Part shown: positions 1 to 10,131 of the stretch, piece after piece
Layout: each line of letters opens with the position of its first letter
Position numbering within the stretch: position 1 is the first letter of the stretch
DNA from: Methanocorpusculum sp.
GTDB taxonomy: Archaea; Halobacteriota; Methanomicrobia; Methanomicrobiales; Methanocorpusculaceae
Assembly (NCBI GenBank): GCA_017408885.1
Contig: JAFQTT010000003.1
Coordinates: forward strand, 299,128-363,127
Reading direction: 5' to 3'
Length of the DNA: 64,000 bases
Notes under the pieces: generated by a model
What the model was told of the DNA's origin: nothing
The model's database searches: none
What the model saw: the letters and a program-made list of their open reading frames with translations, nothing else
Position numbers and translations under genes: made by a program

Positions 1-1067
1 TGTTATGCAGTTTTTCTCTTCGCGCCAGTGCATGCCTTTGGCAATCGCATCCTGATGCGAGCCGGAGAATGCTGCAAATACTAATGCCCCTGCATAAGGC
101 TGACGATCTGGAACATGCATGCGGGTTACTCTCTCATAGACTTCTACAATTTTCGGCATCTCTGCAAAGTCAAGCCCAGGATCCACACCCTGCGCATACA
201 TGTTCAATGCAAGAGTTACGAGATCGGTGTTTCCGGTCCGTTCTCCGTTTCCAAAGAGTGTTCCTTCGATGCGGTCTGCACCTGCCAAAATCCCGAGCTC
301 GGCATCAGCAACAGCACAGCCTCTGTCGTTGTGCGGATGAAGGGAGACAACGACCTCTTCGCGGTATTTGAGGTTGTCGCACATGAACTCGACCTGATCT
401 GCATAGACATGAGGGCTTGAGAGCTCGACTGTTACCGGCAGGTTGATGATTGCTTTTCTGTCCGGCGTAGGCTTCCAGATATCAAGGACAGCGTTACAAA
501 CAGAAAGAGCGAACTCTGGTTCTGTTCCGGTGAATGATTCAGGTGAGTACTCAAAGCGGTATGGAGCTCCGGTTTCTTCGGCGATTTTTTTGCAGAGTAC
601 GGCTCCTTCAACTGCGATTTTGGTAATCTCTTCTTTGGATTTTCTAAACACCTGTTCTCTTTGTGCAACGGATGTTGAGTTATAGAGGTGAACGACTGCA
701 TTTTTGCAGCCTTCAAGTGCCTTGAAGGTTTTTCTGATGATGTGCTCTCTGCTTTGGGTTAAAACCTGTACAGTGACATCGTCTGGTATCATGTCCTGTT
801 CGATTAAGGTCCGAAGGAAGGTGTATTCAGTCTCAGACGCGGCAGGGAAACCAACTTCGATTTCTTTGAAGCCAATGTCTACTAAGAGCTTGAAGAACTC
901 GAGTTTTTCTTCGAGGCTCATTGGGATGATTAAGGACTGATTTCCGTCTCTTAAGTCAACTGAGCACCAGACAGGGGGCTGTTCTATTCTGCTTTTCTCA
1001 ACCCATTTACGGGCGGGGTTCTTTACTGTAAAGAACTGTGTTGTGTATTTTTCTGCGTTGTGCATGC
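1..1067 (-). CDS. leuA: 2-isopropylmalate synthase (5' part, runs off the left edge)
   Basis: Condenses acetyl-CoA with 2-oxoisovalerate, the first committed step of leucine synthesis. About 355 N-terminal residues are present. Visible are the LRDGNQS motif near residue 40 at the start of the TIM barrel, [12 protein letters not shown] region ([10 protein letters not shown]), and the metal-binding SLHPHNDRG motif. The N-terminal extension ([18 protein letters not shown]) and the wording of the barrel fit the long, actinobacterial-type LeuA rather than the shorter archaeal citramalate/isopropylmalate synthases; that suggests acquisition by transfer. The C-terminal regulatory domain lies outside the window. 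The ATG at 1067 has only a weak GAG upstream. It lies 83 nt after the stop of a leader ORF (1151-1249). Confidence 0.9.
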
Positions 1068-1085
1068 TCTTTTTGAGGATGACAA

Positions 1086-1097
1086 AAGCTTTCGCTT
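1086..1097 (-). promoter_or_regulatory. Small GAAA-tetraloop hairpin before leuA
   Basis: On the minus strand AAGC-GAAA-GCTT can form a 4-bp stem (6 bp with two G-T pairs) capped by a GNRA loop and followed by TTG. It lies 19 nt before the leuA ATG. It may be part of the leader fold; too short to call a terminator. Confidence 0.3.
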
Positions 1098-1127
1098 CCG
1101 GATATTTGATGAAATTCGATACGGTAT

Positions 1128-1139
1128 GACGAATACGTC
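1128..1139 (-). promoter_or_regulatory. Post-stop hairpin motif GACG-TATT-CGTC of the leuA leader
   Basis: A self-complementary 12-mer (GACG, loop TATT, CGTC), extendable to 5 bp, starts 11 nt after the stop codon of the leuA leader ORF. The identical 12-mer lies 13 nt after the stop of the ilvB leader ORF (8066-8077). Identity in an otherwise diverged stretch suggests a functional RNA element. Confidence 0.5.
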
Positions 1140-1150
1140 AGTGGTTTGAA

Positions 1151-1249
1151 TTATGCACGTAGTGCGGATAGGAAAAGAGCTGCGGCAGATAGGGTTGCCT
1201 GGGTGGAAGAGTATTTCGATGCGGTACAGGGTTTGGTGTGTGTTTGCAT
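1151..1249 (-). CDS. Predicted leuA leader peptide, 32 aa, Leu-containing tail
   Basis: An ATG at 1249 follows GAGGTGA with 9 nt spacing, a good archaeal Shine-Dalgarno. The ORF begins MQTHTKPC, has a core ASKYSSTQATLSAAALF, and ends LSALRA-stop (TAA at 1151-1153). Four Leu codons fall in the last 13 codons: CTA, CTT, CTA, CTA. The peptide is homologous to the ilvB leader ORF at 8091-8207: 17 of the first 26 residues are identical by eye, and synonymous bases are also kept (for example CGCATCGAAA and CCTATCTGCCGCA). After residue 26 the two diverge, Leu here and Ile there. Inference: a cis-acting leader peptide whose translation reports leucyl-tRNA supply to leuA 83 nt downstream. Confidence 0.72.
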   Translation of the reverse strand: MQTHTKPCTASKYSSTQATLSAAALFLSALRA

Positions 1250-1312
1250 TGGTTTCTTCACCTCGGCGTATGTGTGTTAACATATGTCATACTTGTAAGG
1301 ATAAATAAGTAT
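1250..1312 (-). promoter_or_regulatory. Promoter and 5' UTR of leuA leader
   Basis: On the minus strand a TATA-like CTTATTTATCC lies at about 1300-1310. A start about 25 nt downstream would fall near 1275-1280, leaving a UTR of roughly 28 nt that carries GAGGTGA (1258-1264 region) before the leader ATG. An 8-bp palindrome TGTTAACA (1275-1282), inside flanking GTATG/CATAC arms (1268-1272, 1288-1292), sits at the expected start site and might be an operator. Confidence 0.5.
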
Positions 1313-1354
1313 GGGTAAGCTATCTGTCACTCGGCTGAAAATGAGGGTAAACCC

Positions 1355-1729
1355 TCACAAAACCTCCGCCACTGCTTCCACTTCCACCAAAGCCCCACGC
1401 GGCAAATCTTTTACTGCAACACAGCTTCGTGCAGGCTTATTCGGCATAAACTCCGCATACACCGCATTAAATGCGGCAAAGTCCGCCATATCCGAAAGGA
1501 AACACGTTGTCTTGACAACCGTCTCCGGCGATGCCCCGGCAGCCTCGAGTACCGCACAGAGATTTTCCATAACCTGCCGTGTCTGGGTGGTGATATCCGC
1601 CCCCACAATCTCTCCTGTCTCCGGGGAAAGGGCAATCTGTCCGGAGGTAAAGCAGAGTCCGCCGGATACAACTGCCTGCGAATAGGGGCCGAGTGCTGCC
1701 GGTGCCCAGTCGGTATGTATCTGCTTCAT
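1355..1729 (-). CDS. ridA: RidA/YjgF enamine-imine deaminase
   Basis: 124 residues, full length for the RidA family. It hydrolyses reactive 2-aminoacrylate and 2-aminocrotonate enamines released by PLP dehydratases such as threonine deaminase. Seen: N-terminal APAALGPYSQAV, FTSGQIAL, and RSCVAV with Arg101, equivalent to the substrate-carboxylate arginine of the family. The start ATG overlaps the ilvA stop (ATGA), so it is the last gene of the ilv operon. Its partner is the enzyme directly upstream, which makes the enamine it detoxifies. Confidence 0.93.
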   Translation of the reverse strand: MKQIHTDWAPAALGPYSQAVVSGGLCFTSGQIALSPETGEIVGADITTQTRQVMENLCAVLEAAGASPETVVKTTCFLSDMADFAAFNAVYAEFMPNKPARSCVAVKDLPRGALVEVEAVAEVL

Positions 1730-2943
1730 GGTTCCCGCTCCAGAAGCTTAAAGCCCGCACCGCACAGCGCATCTTTAATGGCTTTGATATGGTCGAAGTT
1801 TCTCGTCTCCAGCGTCAGGCGCAGATAGCATCCGTTCACATCCGCTCCTTCGCAGGTGTGTTCATGGAACACTGCTGTTACATTGCCGCCTTCGCGGGCG
1901 ATAATCTCAGATACCTGCATGAGCTGTCCCGGCTTGTCCACGAGTTCGATTAAGAGCTGACAGCTTCGTCCGGACATCAGCAGACCGCGGGCAATGACGC
2001 GGGAGAGGATGGTCACATCAATGTTTCCTCCGGAGAGAAGACAGACTGCCTTCTTTCCCGCAAGATCCACTTTGCCAAACATCGCAGCGGCCACCGCAAC
2101 CGCTCCGGCTCCTTCGGTTACCAGTTTGTGCCGCTCCATCAGCGCCAGAATCGCCGCAGAGATTTCATCGTCGGTGACCGTTACAATCTCATCCACGTAC
2201 CGCGAGCACAGCTCATAGGTAAGCGATCCTGGCTGTTTTACCGCGATACCGTCTGCGATAGTAAATACCGAGTCGAGCGCTTCGATGTGCGAATCATGAA
2301 TCGAGTTCAGCATGGAGGGAGCGCCTGATGCCTGCACGCCGTAGACTTTGACATTCGGATTCAGCGCTTTCAGAGTAAAAGCGATGCCGGAGATTAATCC
2401 GCCGCCGCCGATCGGCACTAAGACCGCGTCTAAATCCGGTACCTGCTCTATGAGTTCGAGGGCGATTGTTCCCTGGCCGGCAATCACATCCGCATCATCA
2501 AACGGGTGGATGAATGTATATCCAAACTCGTTTTGCAGTTCCAGCGCCTTCTGATATGCATCATCATAGACGCCGTCGACCAGACAAATCTCCGCCCCGT
2601 AGCTTCGCGTTGCTTCAACTTTGGAAATCGGCGCACCGTTCGGCAGACAGATTACTGCCCGGATGCCGTTTTTCTGTGCGGCAAGGGCAACCCCCTGGGC
2701 ATGGTTTCCGGCAGAGCAGGCGATAACGCCTTTTGCCTTCTCCTCTGCCGAGAGCTGCGACATCTTATAGCATGCCCCGCGGACCTTGAAGGAACCTGTT
2801 ACCTGCAGGTTCTCGGTTTTCAGATACAGTTCGAGCCCCGGCGCAAGTTTCGGGGCATAGAGTACGTCAGTTTTCCGCACCACATCGCGGAGGACGTAGC
2901 TTGCTTTATAGACACTGTCCAATGTGAGTTCTTTTTCCGTCAT
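1726..2943 (-). CDS. ilvA: Threonine ammonia-lyase (threonine deaminase) with ACT domain
   Basis: 405 residues. Converts threonine to 2-oxobutyrate, the isoleucine-specific entry step, with PLP. Seen: TGSFKVRGA with the PLP lysine at residue 53, a glycine-rich VPIGGGGL phosphate site, LLSGGNID, and a C-terminal ACT domain (about 330-405) starting LLIELVDKPGQL. The single-ACT, 400-residue layout is that of the catabolic-like/short biosynthetic type (TdcB/IlvA2) rather than the two-ACT E. coli IlvA. It lies 10 nt downstream of ilvD and overlaps ridA by 4 nt. Confidence 0.93.
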   Translation of the reverse strand: MTEKELTLDSVYKASYVLRDVVRKTDVLYAPKLAPGLELYLKTENLQVTGSFKVRGACYKMSQLSAEEKAKGVIACSAGNHAQGVALAAQKNGIRAVICLPNGAPISKVEATRSYGAEICLVDGVYDDAYQKALELQNEFGYTFIHPFDDADVIAGQGTIALELIEQVPDLDAVLVPIGGGGLISGIAFTLKALNPNVKVYGVQASGAPSMLNSIHDSHIEALDSVFTIADGIAVKQPGSLTYELCSRYVDEIVTVTDDEISAAILALMERHKLVTEGAGAVAVAAAMFGKVDLAGKKAVCLLSGGNIDVTILSRVIARGLLMSGRSCQLLIELVDKPGQLMQVSEIIAREGGNVTAVFHEHTCEGADVNGCYLRLTLETRNFDHIKAIKDALCGAGFKLLEREP

Positions 2944-2953
2944 AGTTTCCCTC

Positions 2954-4624
2954 TCAGCCGCGGAACTGGTTGATGACTGCTCCGCGGTCCGCAGAACTTA
3001 CCTGCTCTGCATACCGTGCCAGACAGCCGGTAAGGCCGGTCTTCTTTTTGATTTCCATTGTTTCTTTGCGTGCTGCTATCTCTTCGTCTGATACATCAAG
3101 CGATATCGAGTACTCCGGGATGTTGATGGAGATTCTATCCCCGTCTTTGACATAGGCAATCAGCCCGCCGCGGACTGCCTCCGGTGAGACATGTCCAATA
3201 GATGCCCCGCGGGTAGCACCGGAGAAGCGTCCGTCAGTGATTAACGCCACATCGCGGTCCAGTCCCATGCCGGCGATAGCAGATGTCGGAGACAGCATCT
3301 CCCGCATGCCTGGTCCTCCGGCAGGACCTTCATAGCGGATGACCACCACATCGCCTTTTTTAATCTCTCCTGCGTAAATTGCCGATATTGCCTCCTCTTC
3401 GGAGTCAAATACCCGGGCAGGACCTGCGTGCACCAGCATCTCCTCTGCAACCGCACTTCTCTTGACCACACAGCCGTCCGGTGCTAAGTTTCCGCGAAGA
3501 ACCGCGATACCTCCTGTTTTGCTGTACGGATTGTCTGCAGGGCGGATGACCTCCGGGTTTTTGTTCTTTGCCTGTGCGATGTTTTCGCCTATGGTCTTTC
3601 CAGTGCAGGTTAGAGCCGAGAGATCGAGAAGTCCTATCCGGTTAAGTTCAGAAAGCACCGCATAAACTCCGCCTGCCTCGTCCAAGTCTTCCATGTAGGT
3701 GTTTCCGGCAGGAGCCAAGTGGCAGAGGTTCGGCGTTTTCTCACTGATTTCGTTTGCCATGTCAAGGTTCAGAGTAATACCGCACTCGTTGGCGATTGCC
3801 GGCAGGTGGAGCATACTGTTCGTGGAACATCCAAGCGCCATGTCTGCAGTGAGTGCATTTCTGAATGCCGCCTCGGTCATAATATCACGCGGACGGATGT
3901 TTTTCCGGACAAGATCCATTACCTGCATGCCCGCATGTTTGGCAAGCGCGATTCTGGCGGAATAGACCGCCGGAATCGTGCCGTTGCCGGAAAGTCCCAT
4001 GCCGAGCACCTCAGTTAAGCAGTTCATCGAGTTTGCCGTGTACATGCCGGAGCACGAACCGCAGGTAGGACACGTCTTCTGCTCGCAGACGGCAAGCTCT
4101 TCTTCGGTGATTTTTCCAGCGGTATAGGCGCCGACTGCTTCAAACATGCTGGAAAGACTCGTCTTTTTCCCGTTCAGCTTTCCGGCAAGCATGGGACCTC
4201 CGGAAACAAAGATTGTCGGGATGTTGAGACGGGCGGCTGCCATCAGCAGTCCCGGGACATTTTTGTCGCAGTTTGGGACCATGACAAGACCGTCAAAGCC
4301 GTGAGCTCGGACCATTGCCTCGGTGGAATCGGCGATGATGTCGCGGGTAATCAGCGAGTACTTCATGCCGGTATGTCCCATGGCGATGCCGTCACAGACC
4401 GCAATCGCCGGGAACATAATCGGGGTTCCTCCGGCCATGGCAACACCGAGCTTTACAGCCTCGACAATCTTGTCGAGGTTCATGTGTCCCGGTACAATCT
4501 CATTGTGTGAACTGACGATACCGATTATTGGCCGCGAAAGCTCCTCTCCGGTCAGACCTAACGCGTGGTACAGACTTCTGTGCGGAGCATTGGCAAATCC
4601 GTCAACGATAGTATCCTGTATCAT
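2954..4624 (-). CDS. ilvD: Dihydroxy-acid dehydratase
   Basis: 556 residues. Dehydrates 2,3-dihydroxy acids to 2-oxoisovalerate and 2-oxo-3-methylvalerate with an Fe-S cluster. Seen: PNCDKNVPG with cluster cysteine 119, [18 protein letters not shown] near residue 190, and [10 protein letters not shown] near the C-terminus. I place the start at ATG 4624, two bases after the ilvC stop; an upstream in-frame start would add twelve residues that overlap ilvC and have no family counterpart. Confidence 0.95.
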   Translation of the reverse strand: MIQDTIVDGFANAPHRSLYHALGLTGEELSRPIIGIVSSHNEIVPGHMNLDKIVEAVKLGVAMAGGTPIMFPAIAVCDGIAMGHTGMKYSLITRDIIADSTEAMVRAHGFDGLVMVPNCDKNVPGLLMAAARLNIPTIFVSGGPMLAGKLNGKKTSLSSMFEAVGAYTAGKITEEELAVCEQKTCPTCGSCSGMYTANSMNCLTEVLGMGLSGNGTIPAVYSARIALAKHAGMQVMDLVRKNIRPRDIMTEAAFRNALTADMALGCSTNSMLHLPAIANECGITLNLDMANEISEKTPNLCHLAPAGNTYMEDLDEAGGVYAVLSELNRIGLLDLSALTCTGKTIGENIAQAKNKNPEVIRPADNPYSKTGGIAVLRGNLAPDGCVVKRSAVAEEMLVHAGPARVFDSEEEAISAIYAGEIKKGDVVVIRYEGPAGGPGMREMLSPTSAIAGMGLDRDVALITDGRFSGATRGASIGHVSPEAVRGGLIAYVKDGDRISINIPEYSISLDVSDEEIAARKETMEIKKKTGLTGCLARYAEQVSSADRGAVINQFRG

Positions 4625-4626
4625 GA

Positions 4627-6148
<1,522 letters not shown>

Positions 6149-6152
<4 letters not shown>

Positions 6153-7855
6153 GCGGCTTCCTCCTTTGCGGTGATGATATCGTCGATTGAGCCTCCTGGC
6201 GGAAGCATCGGGAGGACAAATTCATCTTTGTCGATTACGGTGTCGATGACAAACGGGCCTTCGTGAGAAAGGGCCGCAGACAGTGCGGCACGGAGTTCTT
6301 CTTCGGTGGTGACGCGGACCGCTTTTGCGCCGAATGCTTCGGCAAGTTTGACGAAGTCGGTTTTGCGGTTGAGCAGAGTGTGCGAGTATCGTTTTCCGTA
6401 GAAGAGCGTCTGCCACTGGCGAACCATGCCGAGGACGCCGTTGTTGAGGAGGACAACGGTTACCGGCAGATTGTACGAGACAGCGGTTGCCATTTCGTTT
6501 AAGTTCATGCCGAAACTGCCGTCTCCTGTGACAAGGATGCTTCTGCCTCCTGTTCCAACAGCCGAACCAACAGCAGCCCCAAGCCCGAATCCCATCGTAC
6601 CGAGCCCGCCGCTTGAGGCAAACGTCCGCGGACGTTCAAAGGCGGCGTACTGTGCGGTCCACATCTGATGCTGTCCGACATCTGTTGCGATTACGATATC
6701 CGGGGTTTTTGCGGCGTTGATACAGTCGAAGATCTTCTTCGGCGTCAGAGCATCGCCTGCGGCAGCTTCGGCGGCGTCTAAGATGCGGCGTCCTTCTTCT
6801 TTGAGGGATGCAACTTTTGCCGTCCATGCCGGATGAGATGCAGATGCGCACTGTTCCAGGATGCGGGAAACCGTTGATGTGATGTCTCCGGAGATTCCGC
6901 AGTCGACATGGATGTTTTTGCCGATTTCCGCAAAGTCTGCGTCGATATGGATGACTTTTGCGCCGCTGGCGTACTTTTCGGCGTTTCCGGTTGCCCGGTC
7001 GCTGAAGCGAACCCCGATACCAATGACAAGGTCTGCTTCTTTGTTTGCCATCGAAGATGCATAGGTTCCGTGCATGCCCTGCATGCCAAGGAACCGCGGC
7101 GAGTGTCCAAGCCCTGCGGTAAGGCCCATGAAGGTACATCCGATGCAGGCGTCGATTTTGTCAGCGAGTGCTAAAACGTCCTCCGCGGCGCCGGATGCAG
7201 CAGCCCCTCCGCCGATGTAGAGGTATGGGCGTTCTGCGGCATTGATGAGCGAGACGGCTTTTTCTATCAGAGATTCGTCTGCTTTCTTCTGCGGAAATGC
7301 TTCAACAACTCCGCATGGCTCAAAGAGGCATTCAGCTGTCTGGACGTCCTTTGGGATGTCAATGAGCACAGGTCCGGGTCTTCCAGACTTGGCGATTTGG
7401 AAAGCTTCGCGGATGGTGTCTGCGAGGTCTTCGACATCTGATACGAAGTAGTTGTGCTTCGTAATCGGCATGGTAACCCCTGTGATGTTGATTTCCTGAA
7501 AGCTGTCCTTTCCAATCTGAGAAGATGCGACGTTTCCGGTGATTGCGATTAAAGGGATGGAGTCAAGCATGGCTGTCGCGATTCCTGTGACGAGGTTGGT
7601 TGCACCCGGTCCAGAGGTCGCGATGACTACGCCGACTTTTCCGGTTGCCCGGGCGTAGCCGTCGGCTGCGTGTGATGCACCCTGTTCATGTGCTGTCAGC
7701 ACATGGGATAGCCGGTCGCTGGCGTTGTAGAGTGCATCATAGATGGTCAATACCTGACCTCCGGGATAGCCGAAGACATCGGTAACTCCCTGTTCTATGA
7801 GAGTCTCAACGACGATTTCTGCGCCGTTCATCTTTTTGCAAGTGGTCGTTGTCAT
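6149..7855 (-). CDS. ilvB: Acetolactate synthase, large catalytic subunit
   Basis: 568 residues. Thiamine-diphosphate enzyme that opens valine, leucine and isoleucine synthesis. Seen: GYPGGQVLTIYDAL, catalytic Glu57 in AHEQGASHAADGYAR, and the TPP/Mg motif GDGSFGMN...NNG near residues 440-470. I choose ATG 7855 (MTTTTCKK), preceded by GGAAG at 7 nt, over a TTG start at 7927 whose extra residues (MYVLPCRALTF) have no counterpart in the family. About 236 nt of untranslated sequence then separates it from the leader ORF at 8091-8207. First gene of ilvBNCDA-ridA. Confidence 0.94.
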
Positions 7856-7927
7856 ACGATTCTTCCAGATTTTGTTTACGAATACAATCATGCCGAATGT
7901 TAGCGCGCGGCATGGTAACACATACAA

Positions 7928-8008
7928 TCAGTACAATTGGTGAAGATATCCCGACAGGAATTTCTGAAACAACCCCGTCCTTCTCGAACAGACTTCTGCA
8001 TTGTGCAT
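7928..8008 (-). CDS. Possible 26-aa ORF headed by a relic of the leuA start
   Basis: An ATG at 8008 begins MHNAE, the same five residues that begin leuA, then continues with unrelated residues to TGA at 7928. On the minus strand AAGAGCATGCACAA is identical to the leuA start region, followed after one mismatch by GCAGAA. The ATG lies 82 nt after the leader stop, against 83 nt in leuA. It probably marks the junction where a leuA leader copy was fused upstream of ilvB. Whether it is translated is unknown; its upstream signal is weak. Confidence 0.4.
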   Translation of the reverse strand: MHNAEVCSRRTGLFQKFLSGYLHQLY

Positions 8009-8029
8009 GCTCTTAACAGAGAGTATGCA
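8004..8029 (-). promoter_or_regulatory. Hairpin in the ilvB leader
   Basis: TGCAT-CTCT arms with a 1x1 mismatch pair with AGAG-ATGCA across a 6-nt loop, giving 9 bp. The hairpin encloses the relic ATG at 8008. It has no U-run, so it is not an obvious terminator; it could hide or expose a translation start. Confidence 0.4.
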
Positions 8030-8065
8030 GGAACGTTCGTTTAACGGATAAAGTCGGGTTTAATT

Positions 8066-8077
8066 GACGAATACGTC
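8066..8077 (-). promoter_or_regulatory. Post-stop hairpin motif GACG-TATT-CGTC of the ilvB leader
   Basis: The same 12-mer as at 1128-1139, placed 13 nt after the stop of the ilvB leader ORF. Flanking AATT on both sides could extend the stem with a bulge. Confidence 0.5.
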
Positions 8078-8090
8078 TGAATTTTCAGCT

Positions 8091-8207
8091 TTATGCAATA
8101 ATGGCAATAATGCTAATAATACTAATAATGAAAAGAGATGCGGCAGATAGGCGTGCCTGAGTAGAGGATGATTTCGATGCGGGTGTTGTTTGCGTTGTTC
8201 TTTGCAT
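8091..8207 (-). CDS. Predicted ilvB leader peptide, 38 aa, Ile-rich tail
   Basis: An ATG at 8207 follows GAGGTGA with 9 nt spacing. The ORF begins MQRTTQTTP, has the core ASKSSSTQARLSAASLF, and then ends in II-S-II-S-II-A-II-A before TAA (8091-8093). All eight isoleucines use ATT, in four pairs within the last 12 codons. It is homologous to the leuA leader ORF (1151-1249) in sequence, start signal and following hairpin, while the tail has changed from Leu to Ile. Inference: a leader peptide that senses charged tRNA-Ile (perhaps also Ala/Ser) to control ilvBNCDA. A small structural or membrane peptide is the alternative. Confidence 0.75.
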   Translation of the reverse strand: MQRTTQTTPASKSSSTQARLSAASLFIISIISIIAIIA

Positions 8208-8270
8208 GTGGTTTCTTCACCTCGTAGTATGTATGTCAGATTATATCTGACCTGATATAATAAAAAGGTT
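8208..8270 (-). promoter_or_regulatory. ilv operon promoter with 17-bp dyad
   Basis: On the minus strand TTTTTATTATATC (8254-8266) is a good archaeal TATA box. A perfect dyad GTCAGAT-3nt-ATCTGAC (8235-8251) sits directly downstream, at the expected transcription start, a classic place for a repressor. The Shine-Dalgarno GAGGTGA and leader ATG follow. Sequence from the leader ATG up to about the GTATGT repeat resembles the leuA leader; the dyad itself is not shared. Confidence 0.55.
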
Positions 8271-8367
8271 GCGCATCATAAATTCAGCTATGCCTTGTAA
8301 TCAAGGAATACCTAATCTGATTACTAATTGGAGAGGGATAAAAACCCTCAAAAAATATTGATTTTCA

Positions 8368-8388
8368 AAACACCTGATACAGGTGTTT
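8368..8388 (-). terminator. Hairpin at the end of the ACT-domain gene
   Basis: AAACACCTG-3nt-CAGGTGTTT forms a perfect 9-bp stem that overlaps the stop codon of the minus-strand ACT gene and is followed by T-rich sequence (ending in TTTTTTG at about 8351). It fits a transcript end. Confidence 0.6.
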
Positions 8389-8821
8389 AGAAATTATAAT
8401 CCTTTGCCGGAAGCAGCTCAAGACCGGATTTCTTAATCTTCTCAACAGCCTCAACCGGATTTTCGACCTTTGCAATCAGTGCTCCATAGTCTTTGGTACG
8501 GTAACCGTAAGAGTACTCGATGTTGATTCCAAGGTCACCTAAGAGACCGACTACCTCATAGAGACCTCCTGGCACATCGTTCATCTTGATTGCCAAGACA
8601 TCCGTGTACTTTAACACATAATTCTTCTTCGCAAATGCCTCGAATGCAACCTCCGGTTTATCAACAATCGCACGGACAACACCGAAATTGTTTGCCTCTG
8701 CAATATAGAATGCCTGAATTGAGATACCTGCATCAAGGAAAATTTTTGCAATTGCAGCAAGCTTTCCTGCTTTGTTCTCTGAGAAGATAGACAGCTGTTT
8801 GATGATATACTCTTCACTCAT
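8387..8821 (-). CDS. Tandem ACT-domain protein
   Basis: 144 residues comprising two ACT domains (about 5-70 and 72-140; LSIFSENKAGKLAAIAKIF and MNDVPGGLYEVVGLL). ACT domains bind amino acids, so this is probably an aromatic amino acid sensor that adjusts the neighbouring acyl-CoA ligases; no enzyme domain is present. It starts one base after the upstream paaK stop, in the same operon. In many methanogens this type of protein is encoded with phenylacetate-CoA ligase and indolepyruvate oxidoreductase. Confidence 0.8.
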   Translation of the reverse strand: MSEEYIIKQLSIFSENKAGKLAAIAKIFLDAGISIQAFYIAEANNFGVVRAIVDKPEVAFEAFAKKNYVLKYTDVLAIKMNDVPGGLYEVVGLLGDLGINIEYSYGYRTKDYGALIAKVENPVEAVEKIKKSGLELLPAKDYNF

Positions 8822-8822
8822 T

Positions 8823-10127
8823 TTACATCACTCTCTTGTCGATAACACGTCTTGCTTTACCCTCAAAACGCGGAAGGGAATTCGGCGGACACAGCTCAAC
8901 TCTTGCGGAGACATTTAATGCATCGCGAAGAGTACGCTCTGCGATTCTCTGCATCTCCATAAGTCCGTTGACGCCGTCAGTCATTGCATCCGGCTTCAGC
9001 TCAACCTTGACCAGCATATCATCCAGACGTCCCTCGCGGGAAACCTCAATCATGAAGTGGCTGGTTAAGAACGAGTTCTTCAGGAGAGCATGCTCAACTG
9101 CCGATGGGAATACATTGATTCCGCGGATAATAAGCATATCGTCCACACGACCGCTTAAGCGGGCAATTCTGGGGCTTGTTCTGCCGCACGGACAGTCACC
9201 CTCAAGGATAGAAGTGATGTCTCCGATTCTGTAGCGAATCATCGGGATTGCCTCCTTCTTTAAGACAGTCATGGTAAGCTCTCCCTTCTCTCCAGGCTCT
9301 AACTGCTCGCCGGTTTCAGGATCAATGATTTCAACGTATGCTAAGTCTGCGCCGATGTGGATACCGTTGAGTTCGGAACAGTCGGTAAACATTGGTCCTG
9401 AAATCTCGGAAGTTCCAAAGATATCGTGTGCAACGATTCCGGACTTCTCGTAGATGTACTTTCTCATCTCGTCAGTCCATGGTTCCGCACCAAGGATTGC
9501 GGTTCTGACCTGAGTATCCTTTCTCATGTCAACGCCCATCTTCTCTGCAACATCGAGTAAGTGGATTAAGTAAGACGGAGTACAGGCGATGGCAGTAGAG
9601 CCTAAGTCCTGTGCAAGTTCAATCTGACGCTTGGAGTTTCCAGTGGATGCCGGAATAACAGTGGCTCCAACCTTCTCTCCTCCGTAGTGGAGACCAAGAC
9701 CTCCGGTGAAGAGACCGTATCCGTAACAGACCTGTAAAACATCTTTTTTGCCGATGCCGCAGGAAACAAGTGAGCGTGCAAGGGCTTCAGTCCAGAGATT
9801 ATCAATATCGCCCTGTGTGTAGGCGACAACCGTTGGCTTTCCGGTAGTACCGGAGGAAACATGGTATCTCACGACATCGTCTTTTGGAACACAGACAAGC
9901 TTATCCGGATAATTGTCGCGGAGGTCGGTCTTGCGCATAAACGGAAGCTTGGTGATGTCCTGAATACACTTAATATCATCAGGACGAACACCTGCTTCCT
10001 TCATCTTTCCGCTGTAAAACGGAGAGTTAGCATATAAGCGGGTGACTAACTGTTTTAATTCCTGATACTGGAGCTTTTCCATCTCCGGTTTCGGCATCGT
10101 CTCAATCTTTTCGTTGTAGTACTGCAT
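8823..10127 (-). CDS. paaK: Phenylacetate-CoA ligase (copy 2)
   Basis: 434 residues, AMP-forming ligase of the PaaK family. Seen: VSSGTTGKPTVVAYT adenylate loop near residue 95, DIFGTSEISGP, YRIGDITS and a C-terminal domain with RGINVFPSAVEHALL. Likely activates aryl acids, or works in reverse on aryl-CoA esters formed by the indolepyruvate oxidoreductase encoded at 22.7-25 kb, conserving ATP. Start ATG 10127 lies 4 nt after the stop of the first copy; an in-frame upstream start would overlap that gene. Confidence 0.88.
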   Translation of the reverse strand: MQYYNEKIETMPKPEMEKLQYQELKQLVTRLYANSPFYSGKMKEAGVRPDDIKCIQDITKLPFMRKTDLRDNYPDKLVCVPKDDVVRYHVSSGTTGKPTVVAYTQGDIDNLWTEALARSLVSCGIGKKDVLQVCYGYGLFTGGLGLHYGGEKVGATVIPASTGNSKRQIELAQDLGSTAIACTPSYLIHLLDVAEKMGVDMRKDTQVRTAILGAEPWTDEMRKYIYEKSGIVAHDIFGTSEISGPMFTDCSELNGIHIGADLAYVEIIDPETGEQLEPGEKGELTMTVLKKEAIPMIRYRIGDITSILEGDCPCGRTSPRIARLSGRVDDMLIIRGINVFPSAVEHALLKNSFLTSHFMIEVSREGRLDDMLVKVELKPDAMTDGVNGLMEMQRIAERTLRDALNVSARVELCPPNSLPRFEGKARRVIDKRVM

Positions 10128-10131
10128 TTTT

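Noticed and set aside
1023..1283. 86-aa minus-strand ORF overlapping the leuA leader
   Set aside because: It reads a different frame through the leader and into leuA, has odd composition, and lacks the GAGGTGA spacing that the 32-aa leader ORF has.
7856..7927. TTG start at 7927 for ilvB
   Set aside because: The added residues have no counterpart in acetolactate synthases and there is no ribosome-binding site, whereas ATG 7855 has one.
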